DNA from: Haliclystus octoradiatus
Taxonomy: Eukaryota > Cnidaria > Staurozoa > Stauromedusae > Haliclystidae
Direction of reading: 5' to 3'
Assembly (NCBI GenBank): GCA_916610825.1
Contig: OU744450.1
Coordinates: 12,780,489-12,844,488 of the forward strand
DNA: 64,000 nt
Every line of letters begins with the position of its first letter. Position 1 is the stretch's first letter. Of the stretch, positions 11,691 to 23,659 are shown in pieces. Under the pieces are notes generated by a model. The model was not told the origin of the DNA and made no database searches. It saw only the letters and a list, made by a program, of their open reading frames with translations. Made by a program: the position numbers and the translations under genes.

Positions 11691-13365
11691 TTAATGTCTT
11701 CTGATCAAATACCGGGTTTTGGATACAAGTTATTTCGCTTTTCAAAGAACAGTCAGTAATACTTGATGCAAGTTTTCTTGTAAAACAATTATAATGATAA
11801 TAATAAAATATAATTATAAGATCAAACTAATAATAATAAAATAATATGAATATAGATGATAACGTAACAATCGACTTTCAATAATGTATACAACATCTTG
11901 ACGATCGATGATGTAATTTAACTTCTGTTTGATTTACTTGGTTACTCCGTTTATTCTAAATGTTTTCCGATAAATTATAAAGCCTCAGTTGTAATCATAA
12001 TTTTGTTGTGGCTTAGTTCTAATATCTCCTAGATGTTATATCTGTAAGCCTATTCATTCAGGCATTAAATGAAATGTGTCAAACAAAATGTAGGTAGTTG
12101 ATTATTTTCTCAAGAAATCTTTTGAATGAAAAAAGTGTTTGATTTCGCACCAATCAATTAATAGAGGAAAAAACACTTCTGGCTATAGCAAAGAATAAAG
12201 TCGAGAGAGTCCCCTTATCAAAATATGTTAATTTCTAGAAGATGCATGAAGGAAGACTTTTCAATCATCTTAATGATGATTTAGCTAATCATTGTTTGAG
12301 AATAGCAATAATATCTTTAAATTATTTGCTGGTGAATGTGCTAATAAATTATAGGTTAAGATTTAAATTGGAACTACCAAAATTGCTTAATCTTCTACAT
12401 AAAATAATGTTCATGTTTTGATTTGCATCGCACTTGACTTCGACATGCCTTGTATCACGACACAGATCACAATAATTAAAAATAATGAAGATAAAAACAT
12501 CCTAAAGGTAATAAAACTTTGAATGACAACAGAAATTTTGAGCTCCTTCTTTAAAATATGCATACACATAAATAGAAATATTGATTATTATTATTATCAA
12601 TCTTTCATTTCATTATTGTTACGTCGTCCATAACGTTGTTGCAATCAAATGCAAATAGATAGTCAGCATAGTCAGCCGTATTGTGAAAAAAAAGTAATTA
12701 ACACGTAGGCTACCTAAATATCCATCTATTTTGAATACTGTTATGATATAAAAAGTTTTATATCTAATAACTATTTTTATAAACTATTGTTTTCATTTGA
12801 TTTAAGAGCAATGAAGATCCTAATTAACAAAAAAGAAGATCACCATAATGTATTGTATTGAGACAGCTGGAACTGTTATCATAGACACGACCCTGCGTAT
12901 GGCTCCACTATTGTACCTTTGACAAGCCACACTTTTCTAAAGGTTATGGTAGTTGCAAACGTAGCACTTTCGTAATCAATACAGATTACCCTTATTCTCA
13001 TTGCATGGCAAGATCATAATTCCTACAATTCACTCAGAGATAGAGACTTTCTTAAAGCATTGCAAATGGGATGACTAGACTAATAGATCATAGGAAGAGT
13101 TTAAAATATCAAATGGAATAAAAACTCTTATTAATTTGCATAACTTCACAACTAACAATACTAAGTAAATATACTTTTCTGGTATCTTTTAAATAAGCCA
13201 GTAAACTGATTTTTCATTTATTTAGCAATTAATCTCCAATTACAATCCACAAATAAATTATTCAAATTCATTTATTCCGATTGTAGTTTTTAATTTGCTT
13301 CGATTTATGTTAAATAGTGTTTGAATCTAGGAAGATTTACCAAATACCAATTATTGCTCATCTCA
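11691..13365. other. No gene recognised
   Basis: Very A+T-rich. No frame over 60 codons has a recognisable product, and no repeat structure was seen. Confidence 0.6.
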
Positions 13366-13885
13366 AGTAAAGGTATTTTTATTTCAAGTAAAGCTAACAA
13401 TGGGCTAAATTACCTATTTCAAGTAAAACATTACTCATTTTGAGCTATACATGCCAAAGGCGATATCCCAGATCAAGCAAAACAGTGCTCATTTTAAGTA
13501 CAGTTTTACCTATTTTAAGCAAACATATAGGTAAAATCGTTTAAGATGAGTCGAAGATATCTCGTTTTAAATAAAAGCCTGCCTATTTTAAGCAAAAATC
13601 CATGTCAAAGAAACACAGAATAAGCAAAAATTTGCTAGTTTTTTGTAAAAACACGGTAAGAGAATATGAATTCAGGCAAAAAATTGCTCATTTTTAGTAA
13701 ACTCTTACTTATTTTAAGCCAAATCAAACCGAAAACAGTAATAAATGAAGTAAACATTTGCTAATTATAAATAAATTAATGGGCTTATTTCAAGCAAAAA
13801 TTTACCAAGCTAGTAAAATAATGCTTACTTCATGGACAAGTAACATTTTACTTGAAAGTAATAAAAGTTTGCTCAAAATAAAAAT
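13366..13885. repeat. Degenerate AAGTAAA / TTTTAAGCAAA tandem repeat
   Basis: About 500 bp built from irregular 30-40 bp units of the kind TTACCTATTTTAAGCAAA and TGCTCATTTTAAGTAA. It ends at TTTTTTGCAGTGAAC. The terminal CACTGCAAAAA (reverse complement) resembles ends of widespread animal MITE-like elements with the same AAGTAA-rich interior. No matching opposite end was seen. Confidence 0.65.
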
Positions 13886-14876
13886 TGATTTTTTGCAGTG
13901 AACAAACGAGCAGGTCTAAATTTTGATAGCAAGGGGACAAACCGTGATTGGTTTAAATAAGAAACTTTCAACTTGTAGGTACAGCTACGAAGCATCAGGA
14001 ATTTGTGCTATCGACCTATGGAATGCAATAAAACAGTCAACATCTCGTCTTTTAGCGCCCTTTTGACAGATTTTCATCAAAATAAAAGCTTCCTCAAAAG
14101 CTGATCGCCTATAAATGATTTTTCGACATACTTTGAAAATTTTTTCACTTTTGACTTACTGTATACACGTACTTGAACTGTTTATAACGTTAGCATGATC
14201 GGATGATAAAATGTTGAGATATTTCAAGTTTTTTCAAAAATTACATTCACGATGCTTCGAAGAGACTTTCATCACAAATATTACAGGAAAACAATTGCGA
14301 TCATAGACATAAAAAACCCGGAAATATGTGTTATTATAATTGTAAGCTTTCTGGTATCATATCTTGTATAAATATATCGTATTTCCATTGATAGAATTAA
14401 TAAGTGTGACATATGAGGAAATTCATGTTCTGTTGTGTTGTTATAGTCTTGATATTAGACAGTTTTCCAGCATGGGCGGATGCAGAAAGAATCCCATGGG
14501 GTGAAGTAATTTATTCTTTAGGGGGCGCAGGCCCCTGAGGCGGGGTGCGAAGCCTCGCCCATCTAGGAAAATTTGAAAAATTTAAAGCTCTTAAAACGCC
14601 TGTAAACGCAGTTTCTTGGTCTCAAAATCAATTTTCAAATGACAATAGATTCAGATTTGATGCCAATAAGCAATTGAATTGACTCCAAATTAATAATACT
14701 AATAATAATGTAATGTTATATAATGACTATATAGGCATTTCTCTAAGCGCTTCACAATAATTAAAGTGTAATATTTACAGCAGTGAAATAATTAAATAAT
14801 AGTAATAACAGATCATATTAACATAGCTGTGAAACCTTGAAAAAGTATTAAGGATTGAGTTGCTAATTACCATAAA
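13886..14876. other. No gene recognised
   Basis: Non-coding by inspection. It includes a short G+C-rich patch at 14520-14565 (GGGGCGCAGGCCCC-like), possibly a transposon end. Confidence 0.5.
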
Positions 14877-14992
14877 CTATTTAACAATTAGACAACGATC
14901 CCGAGTTGTCTACCGTCGAATAGTCACCGAGGTCCTCCGAAGTGACTATTTAGGACGGTAGCCAACAAGAGCGAGGTGTCTAATTGTTTTAG
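14877..14992. repeat. Short palindromic MITE-like element
   Basis: Starts AATTAGACAACGATCCCGAG and ends with the near reverse complement GAGCGAGGTGTCTAATT. The central arms pair as AATAGTCAC / GTGACTATT. It could fold into a hairpin of about 115 nt. Confidence 0.65.
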
Positions 14993-15836
14993 TAGAAGCC
15001 AACTAGTGGTACAAGCCAAACACATCAAAAGAAATAAATTCCAACTATTTATTCGCTTCTTGCATAATTAATTTTTAATACAACCGTCAATCAAAGGCAT
15101 CCATGACAACTGCAGAATCATGATTTGGAGGATGAATTATAATTTGACTCGATTCAGATTTAATTTTCAAAACAAAAAAATTTGGATATCAATACTGCCT
15201 ACAAATTTACAGCCCCACAAAATAGCAAACTTGAGCAAGGTAACTATTGGTATCTAAAAATACATAAATGTTTGCGGTTTGTAATATAAACGTTTGTTGT
15301 TTATAAACTTTTGCTGACTAGTGAACTAATTTATATCTGCAATAAAGTAGCGACGAAAAAATTGCGAGAAGATTGTTAAATAAGATTAAACTTGTATATG
15401 CATAGCCTATCATTAAACAACTTCATCTCATATTTTGTTGCTTGCTTTGTTTTCTTGGGCACGGATTTTATAAGACTCTCGTATAAAATTGATTCAAAAG
15501 CATTTGCGAATCGCTTGTTTCCTTTAAAATTTTTCAAGGGAACTTGCCAGCGTTCACTATGAGAAAATAGTGAACGATTGAGCAACCAATCAGAATGCAG
15601 ATCATCGAATAGTACCTTAGTTTGTTTTGTTTATATTAATAACTATAAATGCTACTGTTTACTGCGTCGGTTTCGACTAAACAAAAATAGTTATGTTATA
15701 GTTTGATCTCAAATTCATTCAATGCGCAGGTCTCTCAATATTCCAGTTCAGTTGAACCATAAGATGGGGGCAGGAACAGGAAAATATTTACCTCCACAGA
15801 CCACAGGACTTAAGGTTGCTTGGCACTTCTACCACG
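14993..15836. other. No gene recognised
   Basis: No domain or exon was identified. The open frame at 15376-15585 (minus) has no recognisable product. Confidence 0.5.
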
Positions 15837-17444
15837 GCAAAATCACTAAGAATTGGCCTCAAAGCTATTTTAAAATCGTCTCGTTTTGATGCGAAAAATT
15901 TCCTGGGGTCAGATTATCAAACAAACAAACTGGGTTTCTTGTTTAAAGTAAAATATGTATTCGCGCAGTTCAGATGAAATCATGAAACCCGGTTCTGTTT
16001 GATTTTTTGCTACTCGCTATATTTAAAAACATATTGAATATCACCAATGTTTAAAGGGGCCAAATTGACCAACGACCGCTGCGAGCTCAAGCTGAATTTA
16101 TGCTTAGCGTAATTCAACCGTCTCGCTTTGAAACTATTGTTATACGCGAGCCTAATTATATAAATTAATGTCAACATGAACGTTGTGTTATAAACAATAA
16201 ACATGCACGTGATCCTAAGTGCGTAGCACCTGCCGGCCATTTTTGCTCCTTTAAGGGACTATGCAGATCGGCAGCCCTATGGATTTTTTTTGGTGCAAAT
16301 TGTATTGTACGTCACTACATCGACTTCGCATTTTGGTTGGCTGGATTGAAAGCTGCGAGGAATCCGAGGATAGCACAACAAACAGAAATGGCCTAAAAAT
16401 TTATTCCTATTTCATAATAAATTTCGATTTTGCTAGAAAACTCTGAAGGACACGGAATCAATAAATAATACACAAATTGCATTAAATAAGGGCCTACCGC
16501 ATTATATGGTTGTGCAGGCTATCCTATAACTTTGAAGTCAGAATAAATACGACAATAAAACGAGTCAGCACAAAAACGTAAACATGCTTTTATTATTCAA
16601 CAATTTCTAATAGGACAAAGTCAACAGCAAGTTCAACAAGTTCAGTAAATTGTACTATATGCTATAACGATTGACTATTTGGCACTATTTACAAATGTTG
16701 ATCAATATACATATACGTTATGAAGTTAACATCTTTTGGAAATATGATTACAATTCCAAATAGAAATAATAGCCGATTAATCTACGAAGCATGGACAGCA
16801 ACATCACAGCATAAAATTACCTTGATTACATTATCCAAGTAATAAACAATTTTTTGAAAAGACCAGAGCAAATTGAGAGTCCGAAAGACTCGCAGAAATT
16901 AAAATTTGTAGTTTACTTTTGTAAATTTCAAACACACGCATACTGTCATTGCATTTGCACGGACAGATTTCCGTAGCTTTGAGCTAAGATCGTGTTTTCG
17001 CTTCAGATATTTCTGATCTTTTCTTCTATCACTTCTCTCCCGTCTTCCCATTTGATTGCGTCGATAAATAATGTTTACAATATGTGGACATACCATGAAA
17101 TAATAAAATTAGATCGCAACTATATTATTTCAAGAAAACTAGTCAGCGCCGTGGAAAATTACACGAGGCAAGATGGCGTTATGCAGCTTTTCATTTTTCA
17201 TAAACATTGAACACCAGAGAGAAGAAGACAGCTAACATGAAAACGAATATTGAAAAATGAACTCACTTTTCAATAAAGAAGACAGCCAGTCTGCATAGTC
17301 CCTTTAATAAATGTTTTACTTTTCACAAGAAACTTAAGTTTGTTTGTTTAAAAATCTGAACCCCGAAATTTTTCGCTTCAAAACGAGATGATCTTAAAAT
17401 AGCCTGGGAAAATAGCTTTTGAGGCCAATTCTGAGTAATTTTGC
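15837..17444. mobile_element. Outer TIR/foldback element (split by inner insertion)
   Basis: The left end (15837-15953; GCAAAATCACTAAGAATTGG) and right end (17325-17444; reverse complement GCAAAATTACTCAGAATTGG) are inverted copies of about 115 bp. They share blocks such as TTTTCGCATCAAAACGAGA-like sequence. No transposase was seen. The inner element at 16255-17302 accounts for most of the interior. Exact termini and target duplication are not resolved. Confidence 0.7.
16255..17302. mobile_element. Inner TIR element with TTTAA flanks
   Basis: Starts GGGACTATGCAGATCGGC and ends with the inverted GACAGCCAGTCTGCATAGTCCC. Both sides are flanked by TTTAA (16250-16254 and 17303-17307), a likely target duplication. 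It lies inside the outer element, so it inserted later. Small frames inside (16261-16446 plus, 16899-17096 minus) have no recognised product. Confidence 0.65.
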
Positions 17445-19122
17445 AGTTGCAGAACAGATCAAAATGTTTGGAAATGATCGATGATGGGTCAACAAAGATA
17501 GATTTTTGAGGATGTTATTGATGTCGGACGAAGATGTTGTTTTTAAATTTGAATTATTCAATACCTGAGGATGTTAAATGCATCTTATTTGGTTGATTTT
17601 TCGAAAAGTAAGATAATATTGTGGCCTGTTTAAAGCTCTTTAAAACACAAATCTGTGTTAGACTATCTTGTTTCTATTATAATATCTTGGTATAGTGTAT
17701 ATAATGTTTATTATTTTTATAAATTTTAATTTTGTAAAGCGCTTTTGAGCATACATAGACTTTTTAACTTTGTAAATAGCGCTATATAAATGCAGCTTTA
17801 TCATTACCAATATTATTATATAATACTTTCTATAAAAATCCCTATTAATAAATAAGTTTGATAAGAACACAAGTGAAGAATAGATGTATTTTTGCGATGT
17901 TTTCTCATTATACTAATATAAAAATTTCAAGCGAATTAGGATAGAAATTTAAAATACATCTAAATATTCATGTATTTTAAGCTTCTATACTATGAAGAAA
18001 AGTGGCACAATGACGTCTATTCTAACGCATGTCTTCTTATCAAACTTGTTAAGAAAAACTCTTTTTATTAAATGAATGAGTTTAAAAATTTAATACACAA
18101 ACAACAAACGAAAATGTGAAGTCAGAATTACATCAGTTTGTATCTCTTTTCACGCTATGCCTTCACCTTGCTTGAAATCAATGTAATTTATTAAGAAATA
18201 CACGAAATATAATTTTCAAATTAATTTTCAAATAATTTTCAAATACATGAAACAACCAATCAAGTTGCAGGATTATGCTCGATTATGACGTCGCATTTTA
18301 GAACACCTTTTTATGTGCTATATAGTCCATTCCTTGTTGAATTACTATCACATCGTATTGTAATCAGCTTAGGAGAAAATCTACATTCATATTCAAGTAT
18401 TTTAATTTCCCATCCTTTTTTTTTCATAATCGCTTGAAAATGTCATAATATTAGCATCAAGATGAAACATAGCAACATGCCGTGTCTCTTTTTGCTGTCG
18501 TTCAATCTAACTTATTAAGAAAAAAATGTTTGATTTAATAATTGTAAACTGTAAATGCATGCTGTGTTATAAGGGTTTATATTGAATGAATATTTTATGT
18601 TTTTATCTCTTTGAAATATATCTACACTTTAAAAAAGATGAAAATTACTGTATTTCTGAATGATCTGCGTGGTCATTCGCTATGTCCCCTGACGGTTTAT
18701 TATAAAATGTTAAGTCAGTGCTAAGATCTCCTGACTCACTTGCGACAGAAATATAAGAGTCTGTGCGACGGCAAAAACCATCCACATTTTCCTGTTCCTG
18801 TGACCAACGTCCTTGACGGTTAGGCGACTTTCATTATTTGACCGTCAGGGAACGTCCCTGGGATTGGATTTTGTTTGCTGGGTATGAAAATGAATACATT
18901 TAAATCTGTTAATGTTGCATATGTTACTTGTTATTTATTCAATAAGTAGACAGGCAATTGCTTAGGGAAATTACTTTTAATAACGGCATCTGTAGCATGC
19001 AGTTCATCGCTGCACTATCACACTCTCTACCGCCGGCAAGGCCACAGACATCGTCGCAGGAACATTATCTATATGGAAACCAGGTTTTAAATATACTAAT
19101 GACAATATTGACAAACAAGTAA
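17445..19122. other. No gene recognised; small inverted repeat
   Basis: Non-coding by inspection. At 18686-18855 the sequence CCCTGACGGT is matched by the inverted ACCGTCAGGG. Nearby TTTGCTGGGTA (18883-18893) resembles the end of the TIR element that begins at 19123. Confidence 0.5.
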
Positions 19123-20466
19123 CCTAGCAGGCAAAATCGCGTTGAGATGACGTTGAATCACGTTGAACGCAAGGAAACAAGCTGAGATGACGTTGAATTA
19201 CAGAGCATATAATCTAGGACAGTACAGTTGCACTGTCAAACGATAGTTTCATCGATAAACTTCATCATTATCATATTATTCATAGTCATATATAGCCTTC
19301 AATTACGACAATTAACCTCAACATTATAACCTTTTATTTTAACTCCTGCAGGTTGTTACCGGTGCAAATAAAATACAAACAGGAGAAGCATTATACAGTA
19401 AATGGAATGATCGTGTGAAGTTATGAACCTGTAAGTAATGTAGACTACCCATATAGACACACAAGCATGAACACTTTGAGGTGCTCGTCTTTCTCTCTGG
19501 AAGGAATGGCAAACATGTGTGCCTCAATGTGCATCCATATATTTATAAATGCAGTCAATACTTGTATTTTACAATGATTATATACTGCTTGCTTGTGTTT
19601 CCTTGACAGATTTGTATCTATTGATAATCCAACGGTTTTGATGACGATATTCGACCACGACCATCATATTCTAGCAAGCCCAGGTACAGTAATTCTACTA
19701 TATCTTATTCTGAGCTGATTCTATGCAAAATAAATCAGAAATTTTGACCCTGTCTGAGATCGATGAATCATGTCGTATGATGTATACAATGCTATAATGT
19801 ATGCTTAAATTTTAGGAAACAGTACATACATTGATCAATAATGCGTCGAAGCAGCAGAGTTATAACCGAAGAGTCAGTATTATATCTTACACATTTGGTT
19901 CAATTATTACGACAGGAAAGGCAAGAAACATCCAAACAAGTATACAAGTAGTGAGGCAATCAAATCAATGTCAATCATAATTGTCTTATTGGTGTATTGT
20001 ATAGATTATCATATCACGGACGTTAAAGTACATTTTGAATGCATCCATGTCTTTCTAAAAGTAGTAGAACTATTTTACTATAAATAGAAGCATAAAATAC
20101 TGTTTACTGTACTGTTTAAACTTTAATGTTCAATATATGAATGGAACTCAAATAGATAATGTGTGTTATTTTGTGTGTTTGCTCCATCATCAGACAATCT
20201 ACTACATACATCATAAGAATCCGTCAACTGCGGAAAATAACGCAGATTGAAGCCGAATAAATACAGTCTGAAACACAAAATTAAGACGTTGAAAAGGTGT
20301 TGCCGAATGGTTGAAGGATCACGTTGAAATTAAGAAAAATTTCAACGTTGTTTCAACTTTCAAAACTAAATGTGTTTTCACCCCCTTTTCAACGTTGAAG
20401 CTCAACCTCATTTCAACCTATTTCAACGTGTTTCAACCATTTTTCAACGCCGATTTGCCTGCTGGG
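19123..20466. mobile_element. TIR DNA transposon, non-autonomous, TAA target duplication
   Basis: The left end CCTAGCAGGCAAAATCGCG matches the inverted right end (CCCAGCAGGCAAATCGGCG as reverse complement). TAA flanks both sides (19120-19122, 20467-20469). Subterminal DNA is rich in ACGTTGAAA-type motifs in both orientations (19141-19200, 20285-20450). No transposase was seen. A related solo end occurs at about 33737 (GGCAAAATCGCGCTGA). Superfamily is uncertain; a 3-bp TAA duplication would fit PIF/Harbinger. Confidence 0.75.
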
Positions 20467-20469
20467 TAA

Positions 20470-21922
20470 GTGCTTACGCTGTTGTGTTGTTAAGATGTTC
20501 TTCGGCTTCATCAATGATATTCTTTTGTTGTAGGTGTTAAAAGCTGTTCGCATTATTGACAAGCTGGACGAGGCGATAAAAAACTTCAAATGAAATTGAT
20601 TGAAATTTTTTGAAAACACCATTTTTTTCGAAATTTGCAATGGTGATGTCAAGTTCGAAGTGCAAGATCGACCGCAGTTTCGAACCTGGTTTTGTTCTTC
20701 GTTGATATGTTGCTTTGGCGCCACTCTAAACCAATCAGTTCCGCTATAACACAATAATAGTTAATTGTTTTAAGGCACATTAACTTTTCTCGTAGTGCTT
20801 TATACGATTTTTACTTTACTCCTATACTTTACTTAAATGAAAATAATTTAGTACTTTTATAAATTGATAATTTTTTGTTTGTACTGTAATTCAACCTGGA
20901 GATTTCATTATAATTACATCTTTCAATATTTTACTTCGAAATTTACGCTATTTCCTTTGTATGTCTGTTGTATGTAAGGCGGTGATTCACGATGTCGTTT
21001 TAGATGCAATATTAATATAATTGACACACATATCAATGGATTCGTCTTTAACCAGAGGAGTACATGGCTGGCTTCATTTTGTAAATGAATGCATGTATTT
21101 TGAGAAAAACCAATGAAAACTGTTACCTTTTTCAGCAACAATCCTGTCTTTGTCAGAAGCGCTAATTGAGCAGTTTCATAGTAATCGTAGTAATAACCCA
21201 TATATTTATATGGAGGTGATAAAAATAAGATCTGTTATCATCTGATCTTTATTTGGAAATTACATTACCAGAAATTAATACCGAAAAAGGATTTGTGATG
21301 GCACTGCAATGAAAAAATATAGAAACAATTGCAATATCAACTTCTGCTACATCGGTGACAACAAATAAATTAAAATTTATAAGAAAGTAGATTTCTGTAA
21401 TTAGCAAAATAAGATCTAATGAAAAGAAATATTGAATATTTTCTCATTCTATACTTTGTCAGAAGTCAATTGAATCAAATGTTGAATAGCCACGTTAAGA
21501 ATAATAAATAATCATTTAAATTTTTTCTGGCTGTGGGATGATGTTAGGTGAAATTGAATTTAAATTTAGACAAACACCCAAAAATGTTTTACCTTGCAAG
21601 TTCTTGACACTCGGGTTAGTAATGTATCTTGGATACTTTTTTGGGACGTGGCTACAACTTCCGCGTGCTTTGAGACAAACTTATTAGTACCTAATTTTGT
21701 AAATCCTGTCTTTTCCACTTTTCCCTTCTAAATTTTCTGCTTCTTTCAACAGCAAAATGAAACAGAAAATTTTCTCAATTAATTTGAGGCTTCGATCAGC
21801 TTTTTGAATATATTTTGAACCAGTTAATTCAGATGATTCATAACTCCTTATAAGCATGCATTTGCATGCAATTCGAATCCTAGGTTCAATAAAATTGCAC
21901 AGATAACGGCGGAGTGAATAAA
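20470..21922. other. No gene recognised
   Basis: Short frames only (for example 20923-21201 minus), without domains. Confidence 0.5.
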
Positions 21923-22207
21923 TCATGCAGGTAGTGTATGTGTTGCTGTTGTGAACAGATTATTTGTACTCATAATTATTTCAAAAAGGATATATAGTTG
22001 TTCTATAAATTCGTTCTCAGTTCTATTTATAGAAAAGAGGGACCACAAATTTCCGAAAAAGGAAGTTTTGCACATCCTTTTCTGTTCCAATTCATACAAA
22101 TCTTCATATTGGCTGATTTGGTGCACTTCTTCAACCTCTATTTCCCTTACGAGATAATTTCCACATGAAAACATGAAAAAGGCGGTCGTGATGGTCATAC
22201 AAATCAC
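21923..22207 (-). CDS. Hypothetical small protein, divergent from GPCR
   Basis: A 94-codon ATG frame starting MICMTITTAFFMFSCG, a short hydrophobic stretch that could be a signal peptide. An acidic and then mixed segment follows. It is transcribed away from the GPCR with about 300 bp between starts. There are no domains, few cysteines and no dibasic neuropeptide pattern. It could be chance in A+T-rich DNA, and I recognise no family. Confidence 0.2.
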   Translation of the reverse strand: MICMTITTAFFMFSCGNYLVREIEVEEVHQISQYEDLYELEQKRMCKTSFFGNLWSLFSINRTENEFIEQLYILFEIIMSTNNLFTTATHTLPA

Positions 22208-22335
22208 GTGTACAAGTTAATTGTTTATTCCACGAGATTATACGAGATCAAAGGATAACAGGTTGATACTTAAAGATCATCCTTTCAGAACAAACAAGCC
22301 AAATTAATTCAACCTAGTTGATCTTGTGGTGTAAA

Positions 22336-22389
22336 ATGGATGAAAACAATTTAACAAATATTGACTTCAATAGCCAGCTGTATGATTAA
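22336..22389 (+). promoter_or_regulatory. Upstream ORF ahead of the GPCR
   Basis: An ATG at 22336 opens 17 codons (MDENNLTNIDFNSQLYD) and stops before the receptor start, in a different frame. It contains an N-glycosylation-like NLT, so it may instead be a relic or an alternative N-terminus spliced to the receptor. If transcribed in one mRNA it would act as an upstream ORF. Confidence 0.3.
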
Positions 22390-22510
22390 TATGATTTGCA
22401 TCTTCGTTTATTTGTATGGTAACAGCTGCTTAAAGTTGTTTTGTAAAAGTTTAAATTTTAATCCCTTCTTTGCCAGCATAGAGTATACCATAGCAAACCA
22501 TAACCTTGGC

Positions 22511-23659
22511 ATGGAAAGAAACATAACTGGTTGTGAGGATTCACACATTTCAGAAGCTGCGACTAGAGCCATTTCTGTATTAGTGTTTATTTTTGCTTTT
22601 ATTTCATTAATTGGAAATCTCATTTTTTGCTATGGTGTATTTACTAAATCGCGTTTAAGAAAAAGAGTTAATTATCTTGTTTTATGTATGTCATTGTCAG
22701 ATTTGAGTAGTTCGATTCTACAGCAACCTATTGACATCATATATTTCTGGAACTTTCCCAAGTATATTTTCCCACCTCAAATTACAATTTTTTGGAATGC
22801 TGAATTCTTTGCATTTATGACAGCGTCTGTTTATTTTCTAGTGGCTATCATGGGAGACAGAATTATAGCAATTCGTTATGCTTTACGTTACAATGCGATT
22901 GTTACAGATCGCTTAATCTGTCTTGTAATAGCAATTGGATGGATGTATACTTTTGGAACGTTCATTATTATATTATTAATTCAAGAAAAACCTGCAGTTG
23001 GTGCTTATGATTTTTTAGTTCATGATAATGTTTACATGTCAGTATTAATCATTAATGTAATATTACCTTTAATTGGAATTACAGCTATGACGGTGTATCT
23101 AACACGAAAAGCTCGCTTGCATAGATCAGCTATTTTGAAATTGAAAATAATATCATGTTCAATTAAAGATCAACACGCATCTGTCCATTCATGTCAAGCA
23201 ATAAGGAGCTCATGGACATGTCCTGAAAATAACAAAACTTACCCTAAGGAATCTGAATCACAGCTTTCAGAAAACGATAATTCTTTCTCCTCTGAAAAAT
23301 CATCTAGCTTTAAACGACAACGGAGGCCGCGTCTATTAAGTAGCTTACGGATTATGAAACGCGATGCAAAGTCTTTACGATTGGCTATTATGCTCAGTAT
23401 TTCTTTAGTTACATCATGGCTACCGTATTTGTCAGTTGCCTTTGCACAGATATTTAATATTATTGAATCTAACTGCTTTGTACATTTCATAGATTTAATA
23501 ACATGCTGGATGACCTATTGGACGTCATGGTCAAATATATTCGTATACGCAATTACAAATAGAGATATCAGAAAATTATTTATTGAAGTATTAACATGCC
23601 AGTCATTTGTTAATAAGCAGCATAAACGTTGCCACTTTAATAGATCAAAACAATTATGA
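22511..23659 (+). CDS. Orphan class A (rhodopsin-like) GPCR, intronless
   Basis: A seven-helix plasma-membrane receptor of 382 residues if started at ATG 22511. That start gives MERNITG with one N-glycosylation site. The frame stays open upstream to ATG 22382, which would add 43 hydrophobic residues. Landmarks are N36 (GN, helix 1), D64 (SLSDL, helix 2), D116-R117-I118 followed by YALRY (helix 3), W144 (helix 4), P186 (helix 5), S302-W-L-P305 (helix 6) and N342-I-F-V-Y346 (helix 7, NPxxY with Pro lost). A long Ser-rich third loop spans about 207-285. There is no Cys at the usual start of helix 3 and none in the second extracellular loop, so the conserved disulfide is missing. This absence plus DRxxxIxYALRY resembles the melanocortin/cannabinoid/EDG side of the MECA group. 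There is no retinal-binding Lys, so it is not an opsin. The ligand is unknown. It is apparently intact. Confidence 0.9.
   Translation: MERNITGCEDSHISEAATRAISVLVFIFAFISLIGNLIFCYGVFTKSRLRKRVNYLVLCMSLSDLSSSILQQPIDIIYFWNFPKYIFPPQITIFWNAEFFAFMTASVYFLVAIMGDRIIAIRYALRYNAIVTDRLICLVIAIGWMYTFGTFIIILLIQEKPAVGAYDFLVHDNVYMSVLIINVILPLIGITAMTVYLTRKARLHRSAILKLKIISCSIKDQHASVHSCQAIRSSWTCPENNKTYPKESESQLSENDNSFSSEKSSSFKRQRRPRLLSSLRIMKRDAKSLRLAIMLSISLVTSWLPYLSVAFAQIFNIIESNCFVHFIDLITCWMTYWTSWSNIFVYAITNRDIRKLFIEVLTCQSFVNKQHKRCHFNRSKQL

Noticed and set aside
20170..20205. ATTGTCTGATGATGGAGC on the minus strand, similar to the hammerhead family
   Set aside because: Stem II and GAAAC are missing; at most a deleted relic.
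22408..22623. Minus-strand frame opposite the GPCR start
   Set aside because: Antisense shadow of the receptor coding region.
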